Origin: CAZMUD01 sp964569715
Lineage (GTDB): Bacteria > Chloroflexota > Dehalococcoidia > Dehalococcoidales > UBA2162
DNA: 9,034 bases
Direction of reading: 5' to 3'
NCBI GenBank assembly: GCA_964569715.1
Contig: CAZMUD010000045.1
Location: 1-9,034, forward strand
The translations under genes were made by a program, and so were the position numbers. Positions 1 to 6,208 of this stretch are shown in pieces; within the stretch, counting starts at the first letter, position 1; each line of letters starts with the position of its first letter. The notes under the pieces are model-generated. The model saw only the letters and a program-made list of their open reading frames with translations, made no database searches and had not been told where the DNA came from.

Positions 1-14
1 AAAAATCCCTAAGT

Positions 15-1010
15 TTACTTCCCCTTCAGCCAGGGCATCATCTGGCGCAGCTCAGCGCCAACCTCCTCAATGAGGTGTTCCTCATCCATACGCTTCAGCG
101 CATTGTAGACCGGGCGGCCAGCCTGATTTTCCAGTATCCATTCTTTGGCAAAGGTTCCGTCCTGAATCTCAGCCAGGATTTGCTCCATCTCCTCTCTAAC
201 CATATCATCAATAACCCGCGGCCCACGAGTATAATCACCATACTCGGCAGTATCGCTGACGGAGTAGCGCATATAGTTCAAGCCGCCCTGATAAATCAGG
301 TCAACAATGAGCTTAAGCTCGTGAAGGATTTCAAAGTAGGCTATTTCTGGCTGATAGCCGGCATCAACCAGCGTCTCAAACCCAGCCTTTATCAGAGAGG
401 TAACTCCTCCACAAAGCACTGCCTGCTCACCGAAGAGGTCAGTCTCGGTCTCTTCAGCGAAGGTCGTCTCTATTACCCCGGCTCGGCTACAACCGATGCC
501 CTTGGCATAGGCGAGGGCTATATCCCTGGCTTTACCTGAGGCATCCTGATGAACAGCAACTATTGCTGGCGGTCCTATGTCTTCAGTATAAAGTTGCCTC
601 AGCATATGACCGGGGCACTTGGGAGCTATCATGGTAACATCAATATCGGGTGGTGGGGTAATCTGCCCGTAATGGATGTTAAAACCGTGGGCAAACATCA
701 GGATATTGCCAGAGGCTAACCCCTTTTCAATAGATTGATAGTAGATGTCTCGCTGCAACTGGTCAGGAGCCAGCATCACAATGATATCGGCTTCCTTGGC
801 CACCTCAGCCGCGCTCAGCACTCTAAAGCCAGCCCCTTTGGCATTACTCCAGCCGGCGCTTCCCTCTGCCTCGGCTACTATCACCTGGCAACCGCTATCC
901 CTGAGGTTCTGAGCCTGGGCATGCCCCTGACTTCCATAACCGACAATGCCAACTACTTTGCCGTCAAGCAATTTCAAGTTACAGTCACTATCATAATATA
1001 TTGTAGCCAT
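15..1010 (-). CDS. ilvC: Ketol-acid reductoisomerase, class I (acetohydroxyacid isomeroreductase)
   Basis: This enzyme converts 2-acetolactate or 2-aceto-2-hydroxybutyrate to the dihydroxyacids of valine and isoleucine synthesis, by Mg-dependent alkyl migration and NAD(P)H reduction in the cytoplasm. The 331-residue length fits the short class I family. The Rossmann motif GYGSQGHA lies at residues 24-31 and AHGFNIHYG at 107-115. Expected metal and catalytic residues are present: H108, K131, D191, E195, E227, E231 and S252. The cofactor loop after beta-2 reads VAEAEGSAGW (45-54), with E47 in place of the usual Leu and without the Arg/Lys seen in NADPH enzymes, which suggests NADH preference (inference). 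The ATG at 1010 is preceded by AAGGAGGA at 7 nt, located inside the end of the upstream stress protein gene. The gap to that gene's stop codon is only 2 nt, so translational coupling is likely. It is the last operon gene visible; only 14 nt remain downstream. Confidence 0.97.
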   Translation of the reverse strand: MATIYYDSDCNLKLLDGKVVGIVGYGSQGHAQAQNLRDSGCQVIVAEAEGSAGWSNAKGAGFRVLSAAEVAKEADIIVMLAPDQLQRDIYYQSIEKGLASGNILMFAHGFNIHYGQITPPPDIDVTMIAPKCPGHMLRQLYTEDIGPPAIVAVHQDASGKARDIALAYAKGIGCSRAGVIETTFAEETETDLFGEQAVLCGGVTSLIKAGFETLVDAGYQPEIAYFEILHELKLIVDLIYQGGLNYMRYSVSDTAEYGDYTRGPRVIDDMVREEMEQILAEIQDGTFAKEWILENQAGRPVYNALKRMDEEHLIEEVGAELRQMMPWLKGK

Positions 1011-1012
1011 GG

Positions 1013-1975
1013 TTATTCCTCCTTATTTGCTGCTGAATCAGATTGTTGCGTCCTTACCAGAAATACCGGGCTGGAGACTCCTAGCAGGACATACTCGGCA
1101 ACACTGCCATAGACCCACCGGCTGAGTCCGGCACGTCCATGGGTTGCCATGACGATTAGATTGAGAGGATTGTTATTGGCATATTCAGCTAGCTCATCAG
1201 CGGTTTTGCCCACCAGCACCTCTGACCGCACACTAATGCCTATATCCTTAAGCCGCTTCTCTACTCCAGCCAGGTATTCCTTAGCCACCCGCTTACACTT
1301 AGCCGTTTCCTGCTGCATATACTCTCCCCAGTTCAAGGGCGTATCAGGAAGCTCAGGGATATAATAAGACGGCATAGCCAGGGGTTCGCAAACCCTGAGC
1401 AAAACCACCTCCACTGGCTCAGTACCCCGCTGTTTGGCCAGCGCTTCAACATGGGGGAGCACCGATTCGGCCAGCTCTGAGCCATCGAGTGGGACTAGTA
1501 TTGTTATGCTTGGCCACTGGTCATAAGGAGTCTCTTCGGGAGTCCCGGCTCGAATAAGCCAGACAGGGGTCTTTGATGCACGCAGGACTTTATCAGCCAC
1601 GCTCCCCATGACCCATCGCCTGAGTCCGGAGCGCCCGTGGGTTGCCATGAGGATTAGGTCAACAGCGTTCTCATCAGCATAACGGAGAATTTCCTCGGCG
1701 GGGTAGCCCACGACCAGTTCACCTCGCGCTTCTACTGGCTTACCTCCCGGTTGAATGCCTGTCCTTTCCTGAACCTTTCTTGCCTGACGCCTTATCACCT
1801 CAGCCGCCTGCTGAATATAGGCGCGGTGCATGGGGACAAATGCACGTACGGCCGGGCTAGCAACATGAAGTAACACTACCTCTAGGTCTAGCCTCCCAGC
1901 AAGTTCCTTTGCGTAAGGAAAGACCACTTCGGCAAGCTCGGAACCGTCCAATGGAACAAGCATTCCCCGGTACAT
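1013..1975 (-). CDS. Tandem-domain universal stress protein (UspA family)
   Basis: This is a 320-residue protein made of two UspA domains, roughly residues 1-145 and 155-312. Each domain opens with VPLDGSELAE (D10 and D164 are the nucleotide-contacting Asp of the family). Each ends with a phosphate-binding motif of the ATP-binding type, MATHGRSGLRRWVMGS (110-125) and MATHGRAGLSRWVYGS (276-291), where the first Gly of the classical G-2X-G-9X-G-S pattern is Ala. ATP binding is therefore likely in both halves; the physiological role cannot be told from sequence. No signal peptide or membrane segment is seen. The ATG at 1975 has GGAGG 7 nt upstream. The gene lies 57 nt after ilvN and 2 nt before ilvC, with no terminator in either gap, so it appears to be a member of the ilv operon. 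Its final codons (Lys-Glu-Glu) double as the ilvC Shine-Dalgarno. A link to amino acid starvation is an inference from context. Confidence 0.93.
   Translation of the reverse strand: MYRGMLVPLDGSELAEVVFPYAKELAGRLDLEVVLLHVASPAVRAFVPMHRAYIQQAAEVIRRQARKVQERTGIQPGGKPVEARGELVVGYPAEEILRYADENAVDLILMATHGRSGLRRWVMGSVADKVLRASKTPVWLIRAGTPEETPYDQWPSITILVPLDGSELAESVLPHVEALAKQRGTEPVEVVLLRVCEPLAMPSYYIPELPDTPLNWGEYMQQETAKCKRVAKEYLAGVEKRLKDIGISVRSEVLVGKTADELAEYANNNPLNLIVMATHGRAGLSRWVYGSVAEYVLLGVSSPVFLVRTQQSDSAANKEE
1017..1024 (-). promoter_or_regulatory. Ribosome binding site of ilvC inside the upstream gene
   Basis: The minus strand reads AAGGAGGA ending 6-7 nt before the ilvC ATG. These bases are also the Lys-Glu-Glu codons that close the stress protein gene, whose TAA is 2 nt from the ilvC start. 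A ribosome terminating there would be well placed to reinitiate on ilvC. This fixes the ilvC start and argues that the two genes are co-transcribed. Confidence 0.85.
1112..1159. repeat. Intragenic repeat, copy in second UspA domain
   Basis: This 48-nt stretch of the stress protein gene encodes the nucleotide-binding motif of domain 2. It aligns without gaps to 1610-1657, the same motif in domain 1, with 7 mismatches by eye (about 85% identity). The rest of the two domains is much less alike at DNA level. It reflects the internal domain duplication, kept similar by protein constraint or by occasional gene conversion. Confidence 0.7.
1610..1657. repeat. Intragenic repeat, copy in first UspA domain
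   Basis: Partner of the 48-nt segment at 1112-1159, in the same orientation. It encodes the ATHGRSG...GS phosphate-binding loop of the first UspA domain. Confidence 0.7.
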
Positions 1976-2032
1976 TTTCGTACCTCCGGTTGTGGATTTG
2001 ATAATACATTACATACTGGGGGAAATCAATAT

Positions 2033-2578
2033 TTATGCCTTTTGCCTTTTGGCGCGAGTCTTATGTGACTCCTTTTCCACCCGTAGCGGGCTTGAGACCC
2101 CCCTGGGCATAGCGATACGACCCGTCCTGGTTAATTCCTTGATACCAAAGCCACGAAGTAAATTGAATAAGGAATCGACTTTCTCCTTATCCCCGGTAAC
2201 CTCAACTGTCACCGAATCAGAGCCAACATCCACTATATTTGCCCTGAATATGTCCACAATCTGCATAATCTCGTTCCTGGTAGAAGAGGTGGCTTTTACC
2301 TTAATCAACGCCAATTCCCGGGCAATCAGGTTATCACTGGTAATATCAGACACCCTGACTACATCTATGACCTTATCCAACTGCTTCCTAACCTGCTCAA
2401 CCATGGTAGTTGTGCCGTCAACTACAATGGTCATGCGTGATAAGTGAGGTATTTCACTATGCCCCACGGCAATGCTCTCAATGTTGAAACCACGCCTTCG
2501 GAAAAGGCTTGCCATCCGGTTAAGCACGCCGGGCTTATCCTCTACTAGAGCAACTAGGGTATGCTTCGTCGTAGCCAT
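2033..2578 (-). CDS. ilvN: Acetolactate synthase small (regulatory) subunit
   Basis: This is the regulatory subunit of acetohydroxyacid synthase; it activates the large subunit and usually confers valine feedback inhibition. It has an N-terminal ACT domain (about residues 5-80) with EDKPGVLNRMASLFRRRGFNIES. G17 and N32 align with E. coli IlvH G14 and N29, positions known to matter for valine sensitivity, while D14 stands at the N11 position. The C-terminal regulatory domain runs from about 85 to 160 and includes the conserved IFRANIVDV and RTGRIAMPRG. At 181 residues it is somewhat longer than most family members, because after MPRG there are about 20 mostly basic residues ending SHKTRAKRQKA. 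The ATG at 2578 has GAGGTG 6-7 nt upstream, and the gap to ilvB is 21 nt. Valine inhibition is likely but not proven by sequence. Confidence 0.97.
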   Translation of the reverse strand: MATTKHTLVALVEDKPGVLNRMASLFRRRGFNIESIAVGHSEIPHLSRMTIVVDGTTTMVEQVRKQLDKVIDVVRVSDITSDNLIARELALIKVKATSSTRNEIMQIVDIFRANIVDVGSDSVTVEVTGDKEKVDSLFNLLRGFGIKELTRTGRIAMPRGVSSPLRVEKESHKTRAKRQKA

Positions 2579-2599
2579 GCTGTCACCTCTTTTCTAGGC

Positions 2600-4318
2600 T
2601 TAGATATTGCTTGTCGGAAGTTTGGCAGAATCGGAGAGAACCTTTGGCTCAGGTTCCTCCATAACCTCGGATAAACTTGCCCCTGGTGGCACCATTGGGT
2701 AAATATTCTCCTCCGGTTCCACGACAAAATCTATCAGGAAGGGACCTTGCTCCGCCATTGCTTGCTCAATAGCCGGGACTACTTCTTCCTTATGTTTGAC
2801 CCTTAGCCCTGGAATCCCGTATGCCTCGGCAATCTTAACATAGTCTGGACCACTCAGTGGCGTGGCTACATATCGCTTCCCGTAGAAAAGTTCCTGCCAT
2901 TGTCTCACCATTCCCAGATAACCATTATTGATAATAGCTATCTTCACCGCTACCTTTTCCTGAGCTATGGTAGCTAGCTCCTGAATGGTCATCTGAAAAC
3001 CGCCATCGCCGTCTACACACCATACAGTGTTATCCGGACAGCCTATCTTAATCCCGATAGATGCCGGCAGTCCAAAGCCCATAGTCCCCAATCCGCCTGA
3101 TGAGATTAGGCTATTTGGCTTATCATACCAGTAATGTTGGGCTGCCCACATCTGATTCTGCCCTACCCCGGTAGCAATAATAGCCTCGCCCTTGGTTACC
3201 TCGTATATCTTGCGAATGACAAACTGGGGCAGGAGCCCTTCACTGTCTCTGATAACTGTTGATGGGTGTTCTTTCCGCCAATCATCGAGCTGCTTAACCC
3301 AAGCAATATGTTCGGCAGGAGTGATTAACTTATTTAATTCTTCCAGGACAACCTTTACATCGCCCACGATAGGCACATCCACACGCACGTTTTTACCAAT
3401 TTCCGTTGGGTCTATGTCAATGTGGATAACATGGGCATTGGGAGCAAAGCCACTCACCTTAGCTGTCGCCCTATCGTCAAACCTCATCCCGATAGCAATA
3501 ATGACATCAGCCGCACTAACCGCCATATTAGCATAAGCCATACCGTGCATCCCCAGCATACCAAAACTTAGAATATGGCTCTCAGGGAAGCACCCGATGC
3601 CCAGTAAAGTAGTAATCACCGGTATTTGTGCTGTCTCGGCTAAGTGCTTAAGCTCGGCATAGGCTCTGGAGATAATTACTCCTCTACCGGCGATAATGGT
3701 GGGTTGTCGGGCTTCATTGATGAGCTTGGCTGCTTTCTTAATCTGTGCCGGGTGCCCCTGGAGCGTTGGCTTATAACTAGGTAGGTCTACTTTGCTCGGG
3801 TAGTGAAATTCTGCCTCTTCGATAAAAACGTCTCGTGGTATATCAATAAGCACTGGCCCGGGTCGCCCGCTCCTGGCCAGGTGAAACGCCTCCTTAACTG
3901 TTCTGGCTATTGAGCCGGCGTCAAGGACAAGGTAGTTATGCTTGGTAATGGGTAGGGTGATGCCGGTAATATCTACCTCCTGGAAGGCATCCTTGCCAAT
4001 AAAAGGTCTGGCTACCTGACCGGTTATAGCTACCATGGGAGAGGAATCAAGGTGAGCATTAGCAATGCCGGTTACCAGGTTGGTAGCCCCAGGGCCAGAG
4101 GTAGCCATGCACACCCCTACCTTGCCGGTAGCTCGGGCATAGCCATCGGCAGCATGGGCAGCACCCTGTTCATGACGCACCAGGATATGACGAAGCTGGG
4201 GATATTGAGGCAGGGTATCGTATAGCGGTAAAACGGCTCCACCAAGGATACCAAAAATAACCTCTACCCCCTCTCTTACCATACTCTCACATAGAATTTG
4301 AGCACCAGTCATCTTCAT
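2600..4318 (-). CDS. ilvB: Acetolactate synthase (acetohydroxyacid synthase) large catalytic subunit
   Basis: This ThDP-, Mg- and FAD-dependent enzyme condenses two pyruvates to acetolactate, or pyruvate with 2-oxobutyrate, as the committed step of the pathway. The 572-residue length is typical. The ThDP-activating glutamate is E50 in RHEQGAAHAADGYAR. The FAD-domain motif GMRFDDRATAKVSGF starts at 277. The ThDP/Mg motif begins GDGGFQM at 437 and closes with NN at 464-465. MVRQWQELFYGKRY, which lines the substrate and herbicide site in the family, follows. One oddity is FGILGGAVLP (22-31), where most family members read FGYPGGA. A tail of about 18 residues follows the conserved PPGASLSEVM. The ATG at 4318 has GGAGGG upstream, and ilvD stops 15 nt before it. 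The neighbouring ilvN supports acetohydroxyacid synthase over a catabolic acetolactate synthase. Confidence 0.97.
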   Translation of the reverse strand: MKMTGAQILCESMVREGVEVIFGILGGAVLPLYDTLPQYPQLRHILVRHEQGAAHAADGYARATGKVGVCMATSGPGATNLVTGIANAHLDSSPMVAITGQVARPFIGKDAFQEVDITGITLPITKHNYLVLDAGSIARTVKEAFHLARSGRPGPVLIDIPRDVFIEEAEFHYPSKVDLPSYKPTLQGHPAQIKKAAKLINEARQPTIIAGRGVIISRAYAELKHLAETAQIPVITTLLGIGCFPESHILSFGMLGMHGMAYANMAVSAADVIIAIGMRFDDRATAKVSGFAPNAHVIHIDIDPTEIGKNVRVDVPIVGDVKVVLEELNKLITPAEHIAWVKQLDDWRKEHPSTVIRDSEGLLPQFVIRKIYEVTKGEAIIATGVGQNQMWAAQHYWYDKPNSLISSGGLGTMGFGLPASIGIKIGCPDNTVWCVDGDGGFQMTIQELATIAQEKVAVKIAIINNGYLGMVRQWQELFYGKRYVATPLSGPDYVKIAEAYGIPGLRVKHKEEVVPAIEQAMAEQGPFLIDFVVEPEENIYPMVPPGASLSEVMEEPEPKVLSDSAKLPTSNI

Positions 4319-4333
4319 AAGTAGTCCCTCCTG

Positions 4334-5998
4334 CTATCTAAACACCGCTCCGGTGCTAGCTGAACATACCTTCTCGGCGTAGTGCCTGAGGTAGCCTGCT
4401 TTTACTTTAGGCTTAAAATCGGCTAGTTGCGCCAGGCGGTTAGATATCTCTTTATCACTAAGCTCTACCTCAAGCTTACAATTTGGAATATCAATCTTGA
4501 TTATATCTCCATCGGCTAGGGTAGCGATAGGTCCCCGGCTGGCTGCCTCAGGGGAAACATGCCCAATAGCTGCCCCGTGAGTTGCCCCAGAAAAGCGCCC
4601 GTCAGTTATCAGGGCTACCTCTTTATCCCTGCCCATACCAGTCAGCAGGGAAGTAGGAGTGAGCATCTCCCTCATCCCAGGTCCCCCTTTAGGCCCTTCG
4701 TAACGAATAACTATCACTTCACCTGATTTTATATTGCCACTCATTATGGCTTGCGTTGCCTCTTCTTCAGAGTCAAAGACTCTAGCCGGTCCCCGGTGAG
4801 CCATCATTTCAGGAGCTACCGCTGCCCTTTTCACTACTGCCCCCTCTGGTGCTAGGTTACCAAAAAGGATAGCAATGCTTCCTGTGGGTGAGTGAGCATT
4901 AGCCCTGGAACGGATAACCTCTCTATCCAAAACCCGTCTTTGAGCGGTAATCTCAGCCACCGATTTCCCGGATACTGTTTTTGCCCCCAGCTTTAATAAT
5001 CCCTGTAGCTCCTTCATTACCGCGGCTATGCCACCTGCCCGGTCTAAATCCTCAATGTGATAGTCACCGGCCGGTCTTAGTCGGCACAGGGTAGGGGTGT
5101 GCTCACTTATCTCATTTACCATCGGCAGAGGGAAATCAACCCCTGCCTCACGGGCTACTGCCATAAGGTGCAGAACTGAGTTGGTGCTGCCACCTAATGC
5201 CATATCAACGCTAAAGGCATTATGAATGGAGTCCTTATTTACAATATCTTGCGGGCGGATATTGCTGGCTAGTAGCTCCATAACCTGCTGCCCTGCTTCC
5301 TTGGCTAACTGTCGCCGCCTGGCATCAATTGCCGGAATAGTGCCGTTACCAGGTAGTCCCATTCCCATAGCTTCGGTTAAGCAATTCATAGTATTGGCGG
5401 TGAACATTCCGGAGCAGCTACCGCAACCGGGGCAAGCGAGCCTCTCCAGTTGCTCCAGTTCCTCCTCAGTCATTTGTCCGCTGGCTACCTTCCCCACTGC
5501 TTCAAAGACAGAACTGAGGTCAACCTTATTAAACCCATCCTCAGTCGGCAGATACCCTCTCAGCATCGGGCCACCGCTAATGAAGATAGCTGGTAAATTC
5601 AGTCTTACTGCTGCCATAAGCATCCCGGGGATTATTTTGTCACAGTTGGGAACAAAGACCAAAGCATCAAAGGCGTGAGCCTCAGCCACTATCTCCGCCG
5701 AGTCGGCTATTAGTTCTCGACTGGGCAGGCTATATTTCATACCTGCATGGTTCATAGCCAAGCCATCACACACAGCAATGGTATTAACCTCAAAGGGAAC
5801 GCCACCGCTGCTGCGCACCCCGGCTTTAACCGCCTCAGCAATATCGCGCAGGTGTATATGCCCGGGCACAATCTCACTAAAGCTGTTAATAACACCGATA
5901 AAAGGCTTATCCACTTCGGCTGGCGTGCAGCCTAAAGCATATAATAAAGACCGATGTGGAGCACGTTCTGAGCCTATCTTAAGGACATCACTTTTCAT
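4334..5998 (-). CDS. ilvD: Dihydroxyacid dehydratase, probable [4Fe-4S] type
   Basis: This enzyme dehydrates 2,3-dihydroxyisovalerate and 2,3-dihydroxy-3-methylvalerate to the 2-oxoacid precursors of valine and isoleucine. The 554-residue protein shows the IlvD/Edd family signatures: CDGLAMNHAGMKYSLPSREL (77-96), NCDKIIPGM (118-126) with cluster cysteine C119 and the probable carbamylated K121, and ACPGCGSCSGMF (188-199) supplying a further cluster cysteine. C-terminal RYEGPKGGPGM and TDGRFSG are also present. At the position where [2Fe-2S] enzymes carry a third cysteine (TPCN), this protein has VPGH (44-47), as in the oxygen-labile E. coli enzyme, so a [4Fe-4S] cluster is inferred. The ATG at 5998 has GGAG 5 nt upstream. 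As first structural gene of the operon it lies directly behind the leader terminator and is expected to be controlled by it. Edd is unlikely given the neighbours. Confidence 0.96.
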   Translation of the reverse strand: MKSDVLKIGSERAPHRSLLYALGCTPAEVDKPFIGVINSFSEIVPGHIHLRDIAEAVKAGVRSSGGVPFEVNTIAVCDGLAMNHAGMKYSLPSRELIADSAEIVAEAHAFDALVFVPNCDKIIPGMLMAAVRLNLPAIFISGGPMLRGYLPTEDGFNKVDLSSVFEAVGKVASGQMTEEELEQLERLACPGCGSCSGMFTANTMNCLTEAMGMGLPGNGTIPAIDARRRQLAKEAGQQVMELLASNIRPQDIVNKDSIHNAFSVDMALGGSTNSVLHLMAVAREAGVDFPLPMVNEISEHTPTLCRLRPAGDYHIEDLDRAGGIAAVMKELQGLLKLGAKTVSGKSVAEITAQRRVLDREVIRSRANAHSPTGSIAILFGNLAPEGAVVKRAAVAPEMMAHRGPARVFDSEEEATQAIMSGNIKSGEVIVIRYEGPKGGPGMREMLTPTSLLTGMGRDKEVALITDGRFSGATHGAAIGHVSPEAASRGPIATLADGDIIKIDIPNCKLEVELSDKEISNRLAQLADFKPKVKAGYLRHYAEKVCSASTGAVFR

Positions 5999-6033
5999 AC
6001 TTTCTCCGTTTACCTTTAGTATTTATGATTAAT

Positions 6034-6060
6034 AAAAAAGGCCGTCCTGTGGAGACGACC
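6034..6060 (-). terminator. Intrinsic attenuator terminator of the ilv leader
   Basis: On the minus strand an 8-bp stem pairs GGTCGTCT (6060-6053) with GGACGGCC (6047-6040), including two G-U pairs. The loop is CCACA, and a run of six T (6039-6034) follows immediately. It lies 32 nt downstream of the leader peptide stop codon and 35 nt upstream of the ilvD start. Stem plus U-run is the form of a rho-independent terminator placed to abort transcription before ilvD. Confidence 0.85.
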
Positions 6061-6090
6061 CCTATCCTGCAGAGACGACCCACCGGCCGA
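6040..6090 (-). promoter_or_regulatory. Candidate antiterminator overlapping the terminator
   Basis: The minus-strand segment TCGGCCGGTGG (6090-6080), starting 1 nt after the leader stop codon, can pair with CCACAGGACGG (6052-6042). That gives nine pairs (one G-U) with two G-A mismatches. This uses the loop and 3' arm of the terminator, so the two structures exclude each other. A ribosome finishing the leader peptide would cover the first segment and allow termination. One stalled at the Leu/Val/Ile codons would leave it free. The pairing was worked out by eye without energy calculation. Confidence 0.55.
6045..6080. repeat. Tandem 16-nt repeat in the ilv leader
   Basis: TCCTGTGGAGACGACC (6045-6060) and TCCTGCAGAGACGACC (6065-6080) on the plus strand differ at two bases and are offset by exactly 20 nt. 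The first copy contains the 5' arm of the terminator. The second carries the same 5' arm sequence, so it could compete for the same 3' arm, though with a larger loop. Confidence 0.75.
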
Positions 6091-6091
6091 A

Positions 6092-6136
6092 CTATGTATA
6101 TGTAACGAGTACCAGAATAACAAGGTTTCTATTCAT
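6092..6136 (-). CDS. Branched-chain amino acid leader peptide (ilv attenuator)
   Basis: A 14-codon ORF encodes MNRNLVILVLVTYT and ends in TAG. Residues 5-11 are seven consecutive branched-chain residues (Leu-Val-Ile-Leu-Val-Leu-Val; codons CTT GTT ATT CTG GTA CTC GTT), matching the products of the operon it precedes. It lies between a promoter and an intrinsic terminator, 93 nt upstream of ilvD. By analogy with enterobacterial ilv leaders, translation speed through these codons would report charged Leu, Val and Ile tRNA and set read-through into ilvD-B-N-usp-C. The predicted transcript start is only about 3-6 nt before the ATG and no Shine-Dalgarno is visible, so initiation may be nearly leaderless. 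The ORF is short, but composition, position and downstream structures all agree. Confidence 0.83.
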   Translation of the reverse strand: MNRNLVILVLVTYT

Positions 6137-6145
6137 CGTGTTGAT

Positions 6146-6174
6146 AAAATAGCATAGTTCTAATTTATTGTCAA
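6146..6174 (-). promoter_or_regulatory. Promoter of the ilv operon
   Basis: The minus strand has a consensus -35 TTGACA (6174-6169), a 17-nt spacer and a -10 TATTTT (6151-6146) preceded by TGC, an extended -10 element. Transcription would start near 6139, just before the leader ORF. The region is A+T-rich compared with the flanking genes. It sits between the rpiB stop and the leader peptide. Confidence 0.8.
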
Positions 6175-6208
6175 GTCAAACCCTATATAAAATAACGAGT
6201 CAGATGAA

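Noticed and set aside
1..14. Possible terminator after ilvC
   Set aside because: Only 14 nt are visible; they end in a short T-run on the minus strand but show no hairpin, so nothing can be claimed about where the operon ends.
75..1112. Plus-strand open frames at 75-539 and 735-1112
   Set aside because: They lie antisense to ilvC, whose protein is strongly conserved, and show no domain, ribosome binding site or plausible composition of their own.
1992..2447. Plus-strand open frame of 151 codons opposite ilvN
   Set aside because: It is the antisense shadow of ilvN with a Ser/Thr/Leu-rich low-information product and no start signal.
5226..6032. Plus-strand open frames opposite the ilvD gene
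   Set aside because: They are shadows of ilvD codons; several overlap one another, and none has a recognisable domain.
5999..6208. T-box riboswitch upstream of ilvD
   Set aside because: No conserved T-box core (AGGGTGGNACCGCG-like) or stem I specifier arrangement is visible in the minus-strand leader; the leader peptide and terminator explain the region better.
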